Numbered from the stretch's first letter, positions 1 through 11,023 are shown. The stretch: DNA of 64,000 nucleotides from Haemophilus sp. (GCA_019423005.1 JAHZCF010000066.1:1-64000), one strand, 5' to 3'. Translations and numbers: made by a program. Notes: generated from the letters alone by a model not told the origin.

Positions 1-26
1 AAAGTGCGGTCTTTTTTTCGCTCATT

Positions 27-1241
27 TTAACCGACAACAAAAGGTAAATAACCCGCTCGGATGGCAAAAGGAATTGAAGTAATAATCACCCCAAGCACTA
101 AGATGAGCATTAACAATGCTTTACCGCCCCATACTCTGTATGGCAAGTTAGGATGAATTGAGCGTGCTTTCCAAACTAATGCTACCGGTAAAACCACTGC
201 GTAGAACGCGAACATTTGACCAGCATAACCCAGAGCGAGAATAAAACCTTCTGGATAGAAAAGGGAGAAAAGCACTGGGGGAATGAAGGTCATTAAACCT
301 AATGAAATACGCCCTGCATGAATATTAAAAGATTGTTTGAGCAAGTCCTCAATACATTCTAATAAACCTAATGCTACCCCTAAGAATGAAGTGACCAATG
401 CTAAAGTGGAGAAGGTTTTTACCGCATTCGCAATAATTGGGCTTTGGGTGATTTCTAAGGTTGCTTTCACTAAGCCATTTAATGTGGCGTCTTCACGTAA
501 AATTTGTAAAAACTCATTTTGGCTGAGTAAGCCGTGCGTAGAAAGCTGCCATAAAAAGTAAGCAAATAACGTGATGCAAGAACCCACTAAAATCGCAATG
601 CGTAAGGATTTTACATTACCGTCTAAGTATTTATTTAAACTTGGAATGGAACCATGGAAACCAAATGCGGTGAAAAATACAGGGCTTGCAGAAATAATTA
701 AAGCGTTATCAATTGGCATCGCCATTAAGTTATCAAATTTGATGTTCGGTAGCATTAACGCGAGCACTAAAATAAAAGCAGCAATCATCACAAAGAATAA
801 CACGCGATTGATTTTATCCACACTGTGTGTGCCGATGACAATAAAACTACCGAAGAAAATGGTGAATACAAGCACCGCGATTTTGTTCATGGTGTCTTTA
901 TCGCCCATGGCTGGGAGTAAATCCATTAATAAGGAACCACCACCACTCACGTAAGCGGCAATTAAGGCATATAAGAAGACAATTAAAACAGCAGTGGAAA
1001 TAATTCGCCCTGCTTTACCAAAATATTGTGCAGCAAGTGTGCCGATCCCTGCATCGCTGTCAGCAGTTTGATACAGTTCAACGAATAAAAGTGCGGTGAA
1101 AGTAAGCACTGCCCATAAGCCAAGTAATAAGAAAACAGTCGCAGTTAAGCCAATCCCTGCAGAGGTGAGTGGCATTGCCAACATCCCCGCCCCAATCATG
1201 GTTCCTGCAACAAGTAAGGTACTTCCCACGGTCTTGTTCAT
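27..1241 (-). CDS. tyrP: Tyrosine/aromatic amino acid permease TyrP
   Basis: An inner-membrane proton symporter of the hydroxy/aromatic amino acid permease (HAAAP) family, importing tyrosine or related aromatic amino acids. The 404-residue protein is the usual family length and is hydrophobic throughout, consistent with about 11 membrane segments. The N-terminal stretch GTMIGAGMLAMPL is the glycine-rich first helix characteristic of TyrP/Mtr. The ATG at 1241 is preceded by AGGAAG. The gene stands alone and is preceded by two TyrR-like boxes overlapping a good promoter, which supports tyrosine rather than tryptophan (Mtr) specificity. Family assignment is firm; the exact substrate is inferred. 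Confidence 0.9.
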   Translation of the reverse strand: MNKTVGSTLLVAGTMIGAGMLAMPLTSAGIGLTATVFLLLGLWAVLTFTALLFVELYQTADSDAGIGTLAAQYFGKAGRIISTAVLIVFLYALIAAYVSGGGSLLMDLLPAMGDKDTMNKIAVLVFTIFFGSFIVIGTHSVDKINRVLFFVMIAAFILVLALMLPNIKFDNLMAMPIDNALIISASPVFFTAFGFHGSIPSLNKYLDGNVKSLRIAILVGSCITLFAYFLWQLSTHGLLSQNEFLQILREDATLNGLVKATLEITQSPIIANAVKTFSTLALVTSFLGVALGLLECIEDLLKQSFNIHAGRISLGLMTFIPPVLFSLFYPEGFILALGYAGQMFAFYAVVLPVALVWKARSIHPNLPYRVWGGKALLMLILVLGVIITSIPFAIRAGYLPFVVG

Positions 1242-1257
1242 TTTATCTTCCTTAGGT

Positions 1258-1307
1258 TGTAATAATAAATTTACAATGATTGTATTTTAATTTTTACAGT
1301 GTGTAAA
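1258..1307 (-). promoter_or_regulatory. tyrP promoter with two TyrR-like boxes
   Basis: On the minus strand TTTACA (1302-1307) and TACAAT (1279-1284) are separated by 17 bases and form a good sigma-70 promoter. Two 18-bp sequences match the TyrR box TGTAAA-N6-TTTACA: 1258-1275 (one mismatch) and 1281-1298 (two mismatches), starting 23 bp apart. One box fills the spacer and the other covers the transcription start, so a bound TyrR dimer or hexamer would block RNA polymerase. Binding is inferred, not shown. Confidence 0.6.
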
Positions 1308-1417
1308 GTAGGGAAAACAAAATTCTTCTACAAAATGTACGGTAGAAATGACCGCACTTTCCCGATAAAATAGCCGGCAAATCAATTAAGACAAGAGACA
1401 ATAGTAGGAGAGCGCTT

Positions 1418-2281
1418 ATGATTTATAGTATGACAGCTTTTGCACGCCTTGAAATCAAGAAAGATTGGGGCGATGCAGTTTGGGAAATTCGTTCGGTTAA
1501 CCAACGTTATTTGGAAAACTTTTTCCGCTTGCCAGAGCAATTTAGAGGCTTGGAAAATGCTTTGCGTGAGAAACTTCGTCAAAATCTCACTCGCGGTAAA
1601 ATTGAATGTTCGTTGCGTATTGATAGCAAAAAACAAGCGGCGGCTGAGCTCAATTTAAATAAAGAATTAGCGAATCAAGTTATCCAATCTTTACAATGGA
1701 TTAAGTCGCAAGCTGGCGAGGGCGAAATCAATTTAACGGATGTATTGCGTTATCCTGGCGTGGTGGAAGCGGCTGAGCAAGATTTAGATGCCATCAGTCA
1801 AGATTTGTTGACAGCTTTTGATGAATTGTTGGTGGAATTTATTGCAATGCGTGGACGTGAGGGCGAAAAATTGCAAGCCATTATTCAACAACGTCTTGAT
1901 GGTATTACGGTAGAAGCTGAAAAAGTGCGGTCACAAATGCCGGCGGTTTTACAATGGCAGCGTGAACGTTTATTACAACGTTTTGAAGAAGCGAAGATTC
2001 AACTAGATCCACAACGAGTCGAACAAGAAATGATTTTACTGGCACAACGTGTGGACGTGGCGGAAGAATTAGATCGTCTGCAAATGCACGTGAAAGAAAC
2101 CAATAATATCTTGAAAAAAGGTGGGGCAGTGGGACGTAAACTGGATTTTATGATGCAAGAGCTGAATCGTGAATCGAACACGTTGGCATCTAAATCCATT
2201 AATGCAGATATCACCGCTTCTGCCGTGGAATTAAAAGTATTAATCGAACAAATGCGTGAGCAAATTCAAAACCTTGAATAG
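1418..2281 (+). CDS. yicC: YicC family endoribonuclease
   Basis: A 287-residue protein with the YicC N-terminal domain (begins MIYSMTAFAR) and the C-terminal DUF1732 signature MMQELNRESNTLASKS at about residues 246-261. E. coli YicC is a cytoplasmic endoribonuclease implicated in small-RNA turnover and stationary-phase survival; that role is transferred from the family. The start is supported by GGAG seven bases upstream. The next gene, ygfZ, begins 8 bp after the stop, so the two are probably cotranscribed. A core uptake signal lies inside the gene near 1924. Confidence 0.9.
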   Translation: MIYSMTAFARLEIKKDWGDAVWEIRSVNQRYLENFFRLPEQFRGLENALREKLRQNLTRGKIECSLRIDSKKQAAAELNLNKELANQVIQSLQWIKSQAGEGEINLTDVLRYPGVVEAAEQDLDAISQDLLTAFDELLVEFIAMRGREGEKLQAIIQQRLDGITVEAEKVRSQMPAVLQWQRERLLQRFEEAKIQLDPQRVEQEMILLAQRVDVAEELDRLQMHVKETNNILKKGGAVGRKLDFMMQELNRESNTLASKSINADITASAVELKVLIEQMREQIQNLE

Positions 2282-2289
2282 GAAAAATC

Positions 2290-3129
2290 ATGGCAACATT
2301 TATTTCATTAAACCACTATGATTTGGTGGAAGTGGCGGGCGTAGATGCGGAGAAATATCTGCAAGGCCAATTAACTTGTGATGTGGTGCATTTGGCAGCA
2401 GACGCTTCAACGCTTACAGCGCATTGTGATCCTAAAGGCAAAATGAATTCGTTGTTCCGCTTAATTAAGCTTTCAGCAGAGCAGTTTTTGATTTTAATGC
2501 CGAAAAATTTATTTGCGCCACTCGATCATCTAAAAAAATATGCCGTGTTTTCAAAAGTGACATTTCAAGTATTGGATTGGCAAATTGTCGGCTTAATTGG
2601 TGAAAAGTGCGGTCGAATTCAAGCACAAATCACCTTGGATATTGATGAAAATCGAGCAATTTTGATCAATCCTACACCCTTAGATGTCACCTTGAATGGC
2701 GATGAAAAACAATGGCTTTGTGCGGATATTCAAGCGGGCTTACCAAGCTTGAGTGCGGAAACACAAAATGAATTTATCCCGCAGGCATTAAATCTACAAG
2801 CGATTGAACAAGCGATTTCTTTTACTAAAGGCTGTTATATCGGGCAAGAAACTGTCGCGCGAGCCAAATATCGTGGTGCCAATAAACGTGCGATGTATGT
2901 GCTTTCGGGGGAAACCACGGTTACACCGAAAATCGGTAGCGAAATAGAAATGCAGTTAGAAACAGCTTGGCGTAAAACCGGTACGATCGTAAGTGCGGTC
3001 AATTTTGACGGCGTTTTATGGTTACACGTGGTGATGAATAACGATTTAGAAGAAGGGACGCATTTCCGTTTACCTGAAGATGGAACCGTTCTGAAAATTG
3101 AACCATTACCTTATTCCATCAATAGCTAA
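2290..3129 (+). CDS. ygfZ: tRNA-modifying/folate-binding protein YgfZ
   Basis: A 279-residue folate-binding protein related to the GcvT aminomethyltransferase fold. It shows the diagnostic motif KGCYIGQE at about residues 180-187, whose cysteine is the key conserved residue of YgfZ. In E. coli YgfZ supports assembly or repair of certain Fe-S enzymes such as the tRNA methylthiotransferase MiaB. It follows yicC closely with GGAAAA before the ATG. Two uptake signals (near 2606 and 2990) lie in the coding region. Confidence 0.9.
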   Translation: MATFISLNHYDLVEVAGVDAEKYLQGQLTCDVVHLAADASTLTAHCDPKGKMNSLFRLIKLSAEQFLILMPKNLFAPLDHLKKYAVFSKVTFQVLDWQIVGLIGEKCGRIQAQITLDIDENRAILINPTPLDVTLNGDEKQWLCADIQAGLPSLSAETQNEFIPQALNLQAIEQAISFTKGCYIGQETVARAKYRGANKRAMYVLSGETTVTPKIGSEIEMQLETAWRKTGTIVSAVNFDGVLWLHVVMNNDLEEGTHFRLPEDGTVLKIEPLPYSINS

Positions 3130-3173
3130 AAAGCGATTTAGTCATTGATGCTTTATAAGCATCATTAATGATG

Positions 3174-3207
3174 AAAAGAGAGAACCGCAATGTTCTCTCT
3201 TTTTTTA
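3174..3207 (+). terminator. Rho-independent terminator after yicC-ygfZ
   Basis: The arms AGAGAGAAC (3177-3185) and GTTCTCTCT (3192-3200) form a 9-bp stem followed by a run of T, ending the yicC-ygfZ transcript. Confidence 0.85.
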
Positions 3208-3255
3208 TTTTTTTAAAATCCGCTATAATTCTGAAAAACTCACGAATTGAACACT

Positions 3256-4374
3256 ATGACTTATTATCTTGGCATTATGTCCGGCACTAGCCTTGACGGG
3301 GTGGATATTGCCCTTACTGACATCCAATCGAATCAAACCAAATTAATTGCTGCAGATTTTACGCCGATGCCGGCAAATTTACGCGAAAAAGTGACCGCAC
3401 TTATTCAATCTGGTGAAACATCATTACAAGCATTGGGTGAGCTCGATCATCAATTTGGCTTGCTTTATGCCGATTGCGTAAATGCCTTTTTATGTAAACA
3501 CCAGTTAAAGCCAGAACAGATTGAAGCCATTGGCTGTCATGGGCAAACAGTGTGGCATTCCCCAAAAGGTCAATTTCCGTTTACCATGCAAATCGGTGAT
3601 ATGAATTTATTAGCCGCTAAAACAGGTATTACGGTTGTTGGTGATTTGCGCCGTAAAGATATGGCGTTTGGTGGACAAGGGGCGCCTTTAGTACCCGCTT
3701 TTCATCAAGCGGTATTTTTTGATCCTAACTGGGCAACGGTGGTGCTTAATATTGGCGGTATTAGCAATATATCGTTATTGATACCCGAACAGCCTGTCAT
3801 TGGCTTTGATACGGGAACCGGTAATGCCTTGCTCGACCAATGGATCGAAAAACATCAAGGCAAAGCTTACGACAAAAATGGTGAATGGGCGGCTTCAGGT
3901 CAAGTGAATCCAGATTTGTTAGCGGTATTATTAGATGAAGATTTCTTTCAGCTTCCACCACCGAAAAGCACGGGGCGTGAATTATTTAATTTGGCTTGGC
4001 TAGAGAATAAAATTCAAAAAATAACAGGCAAAACGACCGCACTTTTACCACAAGATGTGCAAGCCACCTTGGCTGAATTTACCGTGCAAAGTATTGTATT
4101 AGCCCTTAATAATATTCAGACGACATTACCATGCAGATTACTTGTTTGTGGCGGAGGTGCTAAAAATCAGGTGATCATGAATGGTTTAAAACAGGCATTA
4201 CTAAATTGGCGTATTCAACTGACGACGGAATTAGAACTTGATATCGATTATGTGGAAGCGGCAGCTTTTGCTTGGTTGGCCTATCGTCGTATGCATAATT
4301 TGCCCGCTAATTTACCGAGTGTGACGGGTGCCACAAGTGCGGTCAGTTTAGGGGCGATTTTTCCAAAGGAATAA
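3256..4374 (+). CDS. anmK: Anhydro-N-acetylmuramic acid kinase
   Basis: A cytoplasmic kinase that opens the 1,6-anhydro ring of anhydro-MurNAc and phosphorylates it to MurNAc-6-phosphate in peptidoglycan recycling. The N-terminal [12 protein letters not shown] is the phosphate-binding loop of the family, with GCHGQTVWH and [10 protein letters not shown] further in. The reading frame is open from a TTG at 3247, but the ATG at 3256 gives the usual [12 protein letters not shown] start and 372 residues, so I choose it. A TATAAT at 3224-3229 is a likely -10. murQ, the next enzyme of the pathway, starts 3 bp after the stop. Confidence 0.93.
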   Translation: MTYYLGIMSGTSLDGVDIALTDIQSNQTKLIAADFTPMPANLREKVTALIQSGETSLQALGELDHQFGLLYADCVNAFLCKHQLKPEQIEAIGCHGQTVWHSPKGQFPFTMQIGDMNLLAAKTGITVVGDLRRKDMAFGGQGAPLVPAFHQAVFFDPNWATVVLNIGGISNISLLIPEQPVIGFDTGTGNALLDQWIEKHQGKAYDKNGEWAASGQVNPDLLAVLLDEDFFQLPPPKSTGRELFNLAWLENKIQKITGKTTALLPQDVQATLAEFTVQSIVLALNNIQTTLPCRLLVCGGGAKNQVIMNGLKQALLNWRIQLTTELELDIDYVEAAAFAWLAYRRMHNLPANLPSVTGATSAVSLGAIFPKE

Positions 4375-5286
<912 letters not shown>

Positions 5287-5294
5287 GCAAAAAT

Positions 5295-5327
5295 AAAACG
5301 CTAGGCATCAAACCTAGCGTTTTTTAT
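5295..5327. terminator. Bidirectional terminator between murQ and pgm
   Basis: Inverted repeat AAAACGCTAGG (5295-5305) / CCTAGCGTTTT (5313-5323), with A residues on the left and T residues on the right, between convergent genes. Confidence 0.85.
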
Positions 5328-5346
5328 TATTTAATAGTTTTCTCAA

Positions 5347-7005
5347 TTAGCAATCTTGTTTGCCGTAAGCATTTTGACGAAGGATTTGACGAACACCTTC
5401 ATCAAATTGTGCTAAAACTTGATCGGCGTCTTTTGGATCTTTACCGCGCGCATCAAGATAGAACTTGATTTTCGGTTCAGTACCAGATGGACGAACGATT
5501 AAGCGGCTACCGTTTTCTAGTACGAATACGAGGATGTCGCTTTGACGATCAGTTTTAGTGTGGTCGATGAATTGTGCCACTTTAACACCACCTACTTCTG
5601 CTGGAGGCGTGTTGCGAAGTGCGGCCATTAATTTACCAATTTCAGATAAATCGCTTACACGAATAGAAATTTGACCACTTACATAAGCACCGAATTCTTG
5701 CGTGAAGTCATTGGCGTAATCCGCTAAGGTTTTGCCTTGTGCTTTTAAGTGACGCACTAAATCTAAGAACACGATAGCTGCAGAAATACCATCTTTATCG
5801 CGTACTTTATCAGGATCAACTAAGTAACCAAGCGCTTCTTCGAAACCGAATAATAAGCCTTGAACTTTACCGATGTATTTGAAACCGGTTAAGGTTTCTT
5901 CTGATTGGAAGCCGTATTTTTTCGCAATTTCAGCAAGCGCTGGAGAAGATACTAAAGAACACGCTAATACGCCTTTCTCACCTTTTGCATGGTATTGTTT
6001 TGCTAAATACCAACCCAAGAAACAACCTACTACGTTACCGTGTAAAGGTTTCCAGTTACCTTCTGCATCTGGAACAGCCACTGCTAAACGGTCTGCATCA
6101 GGGTCATTGGCAATAATGAATTCTGCATTGTGTTCTTTTGCTACTTTAATCGCTAAATCTAATGCACCTTTTTCTTCTGGGTTAGGGAAGTTTACTGTTG
6201 GGAATGTGCCATCTGGCCATACTTGTTCTGCCACAATGTGAGGTTGTGGAAGACCTGCTTTTGTTAAGGTTTTGCTTAATACTTCATAGCCTACACCGTG
6301 CATTGCGGTATAAACGTAGTTAATGTCTGCTTTAGGTTCTTTAGCAAGAGAAGCGGTTTTTTCGATATAAGCATTAACTACTTCATCATCTAACACCACA
6401 TAATCTTGGCTACGTGGTAAATCTTTTACGTTACCCGCAGCGACTTTATCGATTAATGCGGCGATATCTTTGTCAGCAGGCGAAACGATTTGGCCACCGC
6501 CATTCGCTTTACCTAAGTAAACTTTATAGCCGTTATCTTCCGGTGGGTTGTGACTTGCAGTCACCATGACACCAGCAGTGGTATCAAAATATTGGATCGC
6601 GTAAGCTAATACTGGAGTGGGTAATTTACGTGGAAGTAAGTAAGCTTTCACGCCTGCACCCGCCATGATTTCAGCAGTATCACGAGCGAAAACATCAGAG
6701 TTTTTACGACCATCGTAACCAATCACGATAGAAGGTTGTTTGTCGTAATCTTTTAAATAATCCGCTAAACCACCTGCTGCTTGTGCTACTAAAACACGGT
6801 TCATCCCCATAGGGCCTGCTTGTAATGGTCCACGAAGCCCAGCGGTACCAAATTGTAAACGGCCACTAAAGCGAGCTTGTAATTCAGATTGTGCTTTTTC
6901 ATCACCATTTTTCGCCGCCGTTAAAAGTGCGGTTAATTCTGCGTGAGTTTCTGCATCAGGATCTTGATTTAACCAGTTTTGTGCAATATCAAAAAGCGTT
7001 GTCAT
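5347..7005 (-). CDS. Phosphohexomutase (phosphoglucomutase/phosphomannomutase)
   Basis: A 552-residue alpha-D-phosphohexomutase that interconverts hexose 1- and 6-phosphates, supplying sugar nucleotides for glycan and lipooligosaccharide synthesis. The active-site serine loop TASHNPPEDNGYKVY lies about a quarter of the way in, the metal-binding DPDADR follows in the middle, and the phosphate-binding RPSGTEPKIK is near the C terminus, so all four domains look intact. The start ATG has AAGGAG upstream. The family includes both glucose- and mannose-specific members (the H. influenzae relative is called yhxB), so I leave the symbol open. Confidence 0.9.
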   Translation of the reverse strand: MTTLFDIAQNWLNQDPDAETHAELTALLTAAKNGDEKAQSELQARFSGRLQFGTAGLRGPLQAGPMGMNRVLVAQAAGGLADYLKDYDKQPSIVIGYDGRKNSDVFARDTAEIMAGAGVKAYLLPRKLPTPVLAYAIQYFDTTAGVMVTASHNPPEDNGYKVYLGKANGGGQIVSPADKDIAALIDKVAAGNVKDLPRSQDYVVLDDEVVNAYIEKTASLAKEPKADINYVYTAMHGVGYEVLSKTLTKAGLPQPHIVAEQVWPDGTFPTVNFPNPEEKGALDLAIKVAKEHNAEFIIANDPDADRLAVAVPDAEGNWKPLHGNVVGCFLGWYLAKQYHAKGEKGVLACSLVSSPALAEIAKKYGFQSEETLTGFKYIGKVQGLLFGFEEALGYLVDPDKVRDKDGISAAIVFLDLVRHLKAQGKTLADYANDFTQEFGAYVSGQISIRVSDLSEIGKLMAALRNTPPAEVGGVKVAQFIDHTKTDRQSDILVFVLENGSRLIVRPSGTEPKIKFYLDARGKDPKDADQVLAQFDEGVRQILRQNAYGKQDC

Positions 7006-7132
7006 GATGTTTTCTCCTTGTAAAAACTAACTCTTGTTAGACTAGCTGAAAATGACTTTAATTTAAATGACTATTTTGCTTTTTTACTGAAAATTTAAGC
7101 TTTTTTTGATCGCAACCGTTTTCTCTTGATAT

Positions 7133-7159
7133 AAAAAAGGCGTAAAAAATATTTACGCC
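7133..7159 (-). terminator. Terminator downstream of the 7.2-kb lipoprotein gene
   Basis: GGCGTAAA (7139-7146) pairs with TTTACGCC (7152-7159). On the minus strand the hairpin is followed by six T residues, ending the lipoprotein transcript before the phosphohexomutase gene. Confidence 0.75.
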
Positions 7160-7195
7160 GTGAGAGTGATATAAATTTATATAAAATAATAAAAA

Positions 7196-7765
7196 TTAGA
7201 GAAGAAGGGCTGAACCCCATTTAATAATATCAAAGAAGAATTTGTTTTGATTGGTGGCAATACCATCACCGGTTTTCTTCAATGTGCCATCATCATTTTT
7301 CGTTTCATCTACCATGCCATTTACATACTGGCCTTTCACCACATCTAAGTCTTCTTTTGCCTGAGTACGTAAGATTTGGCAAGCTTTTGGCTCTAATGCA
7401 TCGACATCACCAAGTTCTGCGCGGAATTTCTTAAATTGATAGGTCGCGTAGTTCATCGATTTTTCATCTTTTTGAATCATTTTTACATAGTCTTCACCGA
7501 TGATTTTTTCTAACGGATAGAAAAAGACATATTGGGAATGAATATAGCTATCTTCTTTGGCAAAATGTTGTTGCTGAATGCGAGTTAAATTTGGATAGAT
7601 ACATTGTTCAGCTTGTTTACTTGCTACAGCCCATGTTTTCGCATTGGCATCAGACAGGAGATAGTCTGCTTGTGCGAATTCAGCAGGAATAGTTGATTGT
7701 GATGAACCAAATAAACTACAAGCATTTAATAACATGATGCTACTTAAAAAAATAATTTTTTTCAC
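7196..7765 (-). CDS. Uncharacterised lipoprotein
   Basis: I do not recognise the family. The 189-residue product begins with a short basic tip, a hydrophobic segment and a lipobox LNAC ending at about Cys16, so it should be exported and lipid-anchored in the envelope. The mature part is soluble-looking, with two further cysteines (in EQCIY and KACQI) that could form a disulfide, and ends in a hydrophobic patch (WGSALLL). It is a single-gene unit with its own terminator, upstream of and divergent from menB. No function is proposed. Confidence 0.7.
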   Translation of the reverse strand: MKKIIFLSSIMLLNACSLFGSSQSTIPAEFAQADYLLSDANAKTWAVASKQAEQCIYPNLTRIQQQHFAKEDSYIHSQYVFFYPLEKIIGEDYVKMIQKDEKSMNYATYQFKKFRAELGDVDALEPKACQILRTQAKEDLDVVKGQYVNGMVDETKNDDGTLKKTGDGIATNQNKFFFDIIKWGSALLL

Positions 7766-7909
7766 TTAAATTTCCTTACTAAAGTTGGAATGGCGGAATT
7801 TTAACAATAACGACATAATTGTAAAGTCTTCAATAATTGATTTTCTTTCCCGAACTAAAAAACTTCCGCTATAATGACCGCACTTTTTACACTTATAAAG
7901 GAAAGAACA

Positions 7910-8767
7910 ATGCAAAATCCAAAAGATGATGTTTTATATGCACCAGTTGAGTGGGTTGATCATAGCGAAGGCTATACCGATATTCGTTTCCACAAATCGA
8001 CTGATGGTATTGCAAAAATCACCATTAATCGTCCAGAAGTGCGCAATGCATTTCGTCCGCAAACAATCAAAGAAATGATCCATGCATTTTCTAACGCGCG
8101 TTTCGATGAAAAAATTGGCGTGATTGTGTTAACCGGTGAAGGCGAAAAAGCATTCTGTTCTGGTGGCGACCAAAAAATTCGTGGTGACTACGGCGGTTAC
8201 AAAGATGAAAGCGGTGTACATCACTTAAATGTATTGGATTTCCAACGTGATATTCGTACTTGTCCAAAACCAGTGGTGGCAATGGTCGCAGGTTATGCGA
8301 TCGGTGGTGGTCACGTACTTCATATGTTATGTGATTTAACCATTGCGGCAGACAATGCGATTTTCGGTCAAACTGGACCCAAAGTTGGTTCATTTGATGG
8401 TGGCTGGGGCGCAAGCTATATGGCGCGTTTAGTGGGTCAGAAAAAAGCCCGCGAAATTTGGTTCTTATGCCGTCAATATAATGCGCAAGAAGCATTAGAT
8501 ATGGGCTTAGTGAATACTGTCGTGCCTTATGCTGATTTAGAAAAAGAAACCGTGCGTTGGTGTCGTGAAATGTTACGTAACAGCCCAATTGCATTACGTT
8601 GCTTGAAAGCTGCATTAAATGCAGACTGTGATGGCCAATCTGGTTTACAAGAACTCGCGGGTAACGCAACCATGTTGTTCTATATGACTGAAGAAGGTCA
8701 AGAAGGTCGTAACGCGTTTAACGAAAAACGCGCACCAGACTTCAGCAAATTCAGACGCAATCCTTAA
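7910..8767 (+). CDS. menB: 1,4-dihydroxy-2-naphthoyl-CoA synthase
   Basis: A crotonase-fold enzyme that closes the second ring of menaquinone from O-succinylbenzoyl-CoA. The oxyanion-hole region CSGGDQ, the loop [12 protein letters not shown] and [15 protein letters not shown] are MenB signatures. The frame is open from 7874, but that upstream part is an uptake signal plus promoter DNA. The ATG at 7910, preceded by AAGGAAAG, gives 285 residues, the standard size. menC follows after a paired uptake-signal hairpin. With menA and frd elsewhere in the window it serves anaerobic respiration. Confidence 0.95.
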   Translation: MQNPKDDVLYAPVEWVDHSEGYTDIRFHKSTDGIAKITINRPEVRNAFRPQTIKEMIHAFSNARFDEKIGVIVLTGEGEKAFCSGGDQKIRGDYGGYKDESGVHHLNVLDFQRDIRTCPKPVVAMVAGYAIGGGHVLHMLCDLTIAADNAIFGQTGPKVGSFDGGWGASYMARLVGQKKAREIWFLCRQYNAQEALDMGLVNTVVPYADLEKETVRWCREMLRNSPIALRCLKAALNADCDGQSGLQELAGNATMLFYMTEEGQEGRNAFNEKRAPDFSKFRRNP

Positions 8768-8776
8768 TTTGAACAT

Positions 8777-8818
8777 AAAAGTGCGGTTAAAAATCAGTGT
8801 GTTTTTAACCGCACTTTT
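8777..8818. terminator. Paired uptake signals forming a hairpin between menB and menC
   Basis: AAAAGTGCGGTTAAAAA (8777-8793) and its exact complement (8802-8818) form a 17-bp stem ending in T residues. Each arm contains a complete Haemophilus uptake signal. It probably terminates or attenuates menB transcription ahead of menC. Confidence 0.75.
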
Positions 8819-8836
8819 GTCATCAAGGAGAATAAG

Positions 8837-9826
8837 ATGGAAACCAAATCATTTAATCTTTATCGTTATTCTATTCCCGTTGATAGTCAGTTAATCTTGC
8901 GTGGGCGTTTTTTAAAACGTCGAGAAGGCTTGATTGTACGTGTTGCCTGTAGCCGTGATGGATGGGGAGAAATTGCACCTTTACCTGGGTTTAGCGAAGA
9001 AACTATCGAACAAGCGCAAGAGCAAGCCATTGAATGGCTGACAAATTGGTGTCATGCAAGCTGCGAAGCACCAAGAGTGCCCCTTGATGGTTGTTATCCT
9101 TCCGTTGCTTTCGGTATTAGCACGGCGATGGATGAGATGAAGCGTTATTTAAATGAGGAAGGCAACTATCATACTGCACCGTTGTGCTATGGCGATCCTG
9201 ATGAGTTGTATGCGGAACTGAATCAAATGCCCGGTGACAAAGTGGCTAAAATTAAAGTCGGTATGTATGAAGCGAATCGTGATGGTTTGATTACGGATAT
9301 GTTTCTTGAAGCTATTCCTGATTTGCAATTACGTCTAGATGCGAATCGTCAATGGACCTTGGAAAAGGCATTAAAATTTGCGGAGAAAGTAAAACCACAA
9401 CATCGTTCTCGTATTCAATTTTTGGAAGAACCTTGTAAAACACGTGAAGAGAGCCGCCAATTTGCTACTCAAACAGGCATTAATATTGCTTGGGATGAAA
9501 GTGTACGTGAGCCAGATTTTCTTGTAGAAAAAGAACCGCACTTAAGCGCCATTGTGATTAAACCAACATTGATTGGCTCGTTGCAAGATTGTCAAAAGCT
9601 GATTGCTCAAGCGCATAGTTTAGGCATAAAAGCAGTGATCAGCTCGAGCCTTGAAAGTAGTCTTGGATTGACGCAACTCGCTCGTATTGCGGCACAGTAT
9701 ACGCCTAATGTAACTCCAGGATTGGATACCCTGAATTTAATGCAACATCAGGTATTACGTGCATGGCCAGGCTCAGATTTACCGTTAATTGATTTGAATT
9801 CAGAATTTATTACCAAAATTGCATAG
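8837..9826 (+). CDS. menC: o-Succinylbenzoate synthase
   Basis: An enolase-superfamily dehydratase that makes o-succinylbenzoate from SHCHC in menaquinone synthesis. Active-site elements are visible in order: the catalytic KIK motif (AKIKVGM), the metal ligands D of LDANRQW, E of FLEEPC and D of WDES, and the second catalytic lysine in VIKPTLIGS. At 329 residues it is a normal length. The ATG follows AAGGAG. It lies directly after menB and before aroQ, all on the plus strand. Confidence 0.93.
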   Translation: METKSFNLYRYSIPVDSQLILRGRFLKRREGLIVRVACSRDGWGEIAPLPGFSEETIEQAQEQAIEWLTNWCHASCEAPRVPLDGCYPSVAFGISTAMDEMKRYLNEEGNYHTAPLCYGDPDELYAELNQMPGDKVAKIKVGMYEANRDGLITDMFLEAIPDLQLRLDANRQWTLEKALKFAEKVKPQHRSRIQFLEEPCKTREESRQFATQTGINIAWDESVREPDFLVEKEPHLSAIVIKPTLIGSLQDCQKLIAQAHSLGIKAVISSSLESSLGLTQLARIAAQYTPNVTPGLDTLNLMQHQVLRAWPGSDLPLIDLNSEFITKIA

Positions 9827-9886
9827 AGATACGACCACCATTACATAAAAAATCGCTATAATTCGCACAAGTTAAAGGATGTGAAA

Positions 9887-10339
9887 ATGTCAAAAAAATT
9901 CAATATTTTGCTGTTAAATGGCCCGAACTTAAATATGTTGGGCGCAAGAGAGCCGAAACATTATGGTTCGCTTTCGTTATCTGCCATTGAAGAAAATGTG
10001 GCAAAACTTGCGTCGCAGCATGATGTGAATTTTGAGTGCTTTCAAGCAAATAGCGAAGAAAAGTTAATTAATAAGATTCATCAAAGTTTTCAGAAAGTGG
10101 ATTTTATTTTAGTTAACCCAGCAGCTTATACGCATACCAGTGTTGCATTGCGTGATGCGTTGCTTGCAGTGTCAATTCCTTTTGTTGAAATCCATTTGTC
10201 TAATGTGTATAAGCGCGAGCCATTCCGTCACCATTCTTACTTTAGTGATGTGGCTGAAGGCGTGATTTGTGGCTTAGGTGCAAAAGGCTATGAGTTTGCG
10301 CTTCAATTTGCATTGGATTTTTTAAATAAAAAAGCATAA
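9887..10339 (+). CDS. aroQ: 3-Dehydroquinate dehydratase, type II
   Basis: Dehydrates 3-dehydroquinate in the shikimate pathway. The 150-residue protein shows NGPNLNMLG near the N terminus with the flexible-loop arginine after it, the catalytic histidine region VEIHLSN, and the [13 protein letters not shown] segment. A GTG at 9881 is in frame, but AAAGGA at 9874-9879 is optimally spaced from the ATG at 9887 and would abut the GTG. A TATAAT at 9857-9862 is a plausible -10 box. Confidence 0.95.
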   Translation: MSKKFNILLLNGPNLNMLGAREPKHYGSLSLSAIEENVAKLASQHDVNFECFQANSEEKLINKIHQSFQKVDFILVNPAAYTHTSVALRDALLAVSIPFVEIHLSNVYKREPFRHHSYFSDVAEGVICGLGAKGYEFALQFALDFLNKKA

Positions 10340-10430
10340 ATTTTCATAAAATTTACAGATTTTCGCAGAAATTTATCGCAAAGTTCGTGATTTTGCGGTA
10401 ATCTTGCCGGCACAAAAACAGGTTTTAAAA

Positions 10431-10468
10431 TGACCGCACTTTGGGAATCCATTCTGAAAGTGCGGTCA
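10431..10468. repeat. Paired uptake signals in the accB leader
   Basis: TGACCGCACTTT (10431-10442) and AAAGTGCGGTCA (10457-10468) form a perfect 12-bp inverted repeat 30 bp before accB. No T run follows, so it may act as an mRNA structure rather than a terminator. Confidence 0.7.
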
Positions 10469-10498
10469 ACAATTCATTATTATTTTTAGGAAGAACGT

Positions 10499-10963
10499 AT
10501 GGACATTCGTAAAATCAAAAAACTAATTGAATTAGTAGAAGAATCGGGTATCACTGAATTAGAAGTGCAAGAAGAAGAAGGTACAGTACGTATTAGTCGT
10601 GCGGCACCAGCGGTTGCACCTGCTGCAATTCAATATGCAGCGGCGCCAGTCGCACCGGTTGCGGCTCCGGCAGCAGCGCCAGCACCTGCAGCGGCTGCAC
10701 CTGCGGAAGCGCCTGCAGCTGAAATGTCTGGTCACCAAGTACGTTCACCAATGGTGGGTACATTCTATCGTAGCCCAAGTCCTGAAGCGAAAGCTTTCGT
10801 GGAAGTGGGACAAACAGTCAAAGTAGGTGATGCACTTTGTATCGTTGAAGCAATGAAAATGATGAACCGTATTGAAGCTGATAAAGCTGGTGTGGTTAAA
10901 GCAATCTTAGTAAATGATGGCGAAGCGGTTGAATTTGATCAACCATTGATCGTTATCGAATAA
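10499..10963 (+). CDS. accB: Biotin carboxyl carrier protein of acetyl-CoA carboxylase
   Basis: Carries biotin between the carboxylase and transferase halves of acetyl-CoA carboxylase, the first committed step of fatty-acid synthesis. The 154-residue protein has an N-terminal dimerisation segment, a long Ala-Pro-rich linker (about residues 35-78) and a C-terminal biotinyl domain with EAMKMMN, whose lysine near residue 120 is the biotinylation site. The ATG has AGGAAGAA upstream. accC follows after a short terminator-like hairpin. Confidence 0.97.
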   Translation: MDIRKIKKLIELVEESGITELEVQEEEGTVRISRAAPAVAPAAIQYAAAPVAPVAAPAAAPAPAAAAPAEAPAAEMSGHQVRSPMVGTFYRSPSPEAKAFVEVGQTVKVGDALCIVEAMKMMNRIEADKAGVVKAILVNDGEAVEFDQPLIVIE

Positions 10964-10978
10964 TCCCTATCAATCTGA

Positions 10979-11004
10979 AATGGCGAGCTTTCTCGCCATT
11001 TTTT
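10979..11004 (+). terminator. Intra-operon terminator between accB and accC
   Basis: AATGGCGAG (10979-10987) and CTCGCCATT (10992-11000) flank a 4-base loop and are followed by T residues. Positioned between two subunit genes, it could lower accC relative to accB, in line with the excess of AccB in the complex. Confidence 0.75.
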
Positions 11005-11023
11005 CACCCAAGTGGAAATTGTT

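Noticed and set aside
8091..8669. A 192-codon frame antisense to menB
   Set aside because: It lies wholly inside menB, has no ribosome site and a composition dictated by menB codons.
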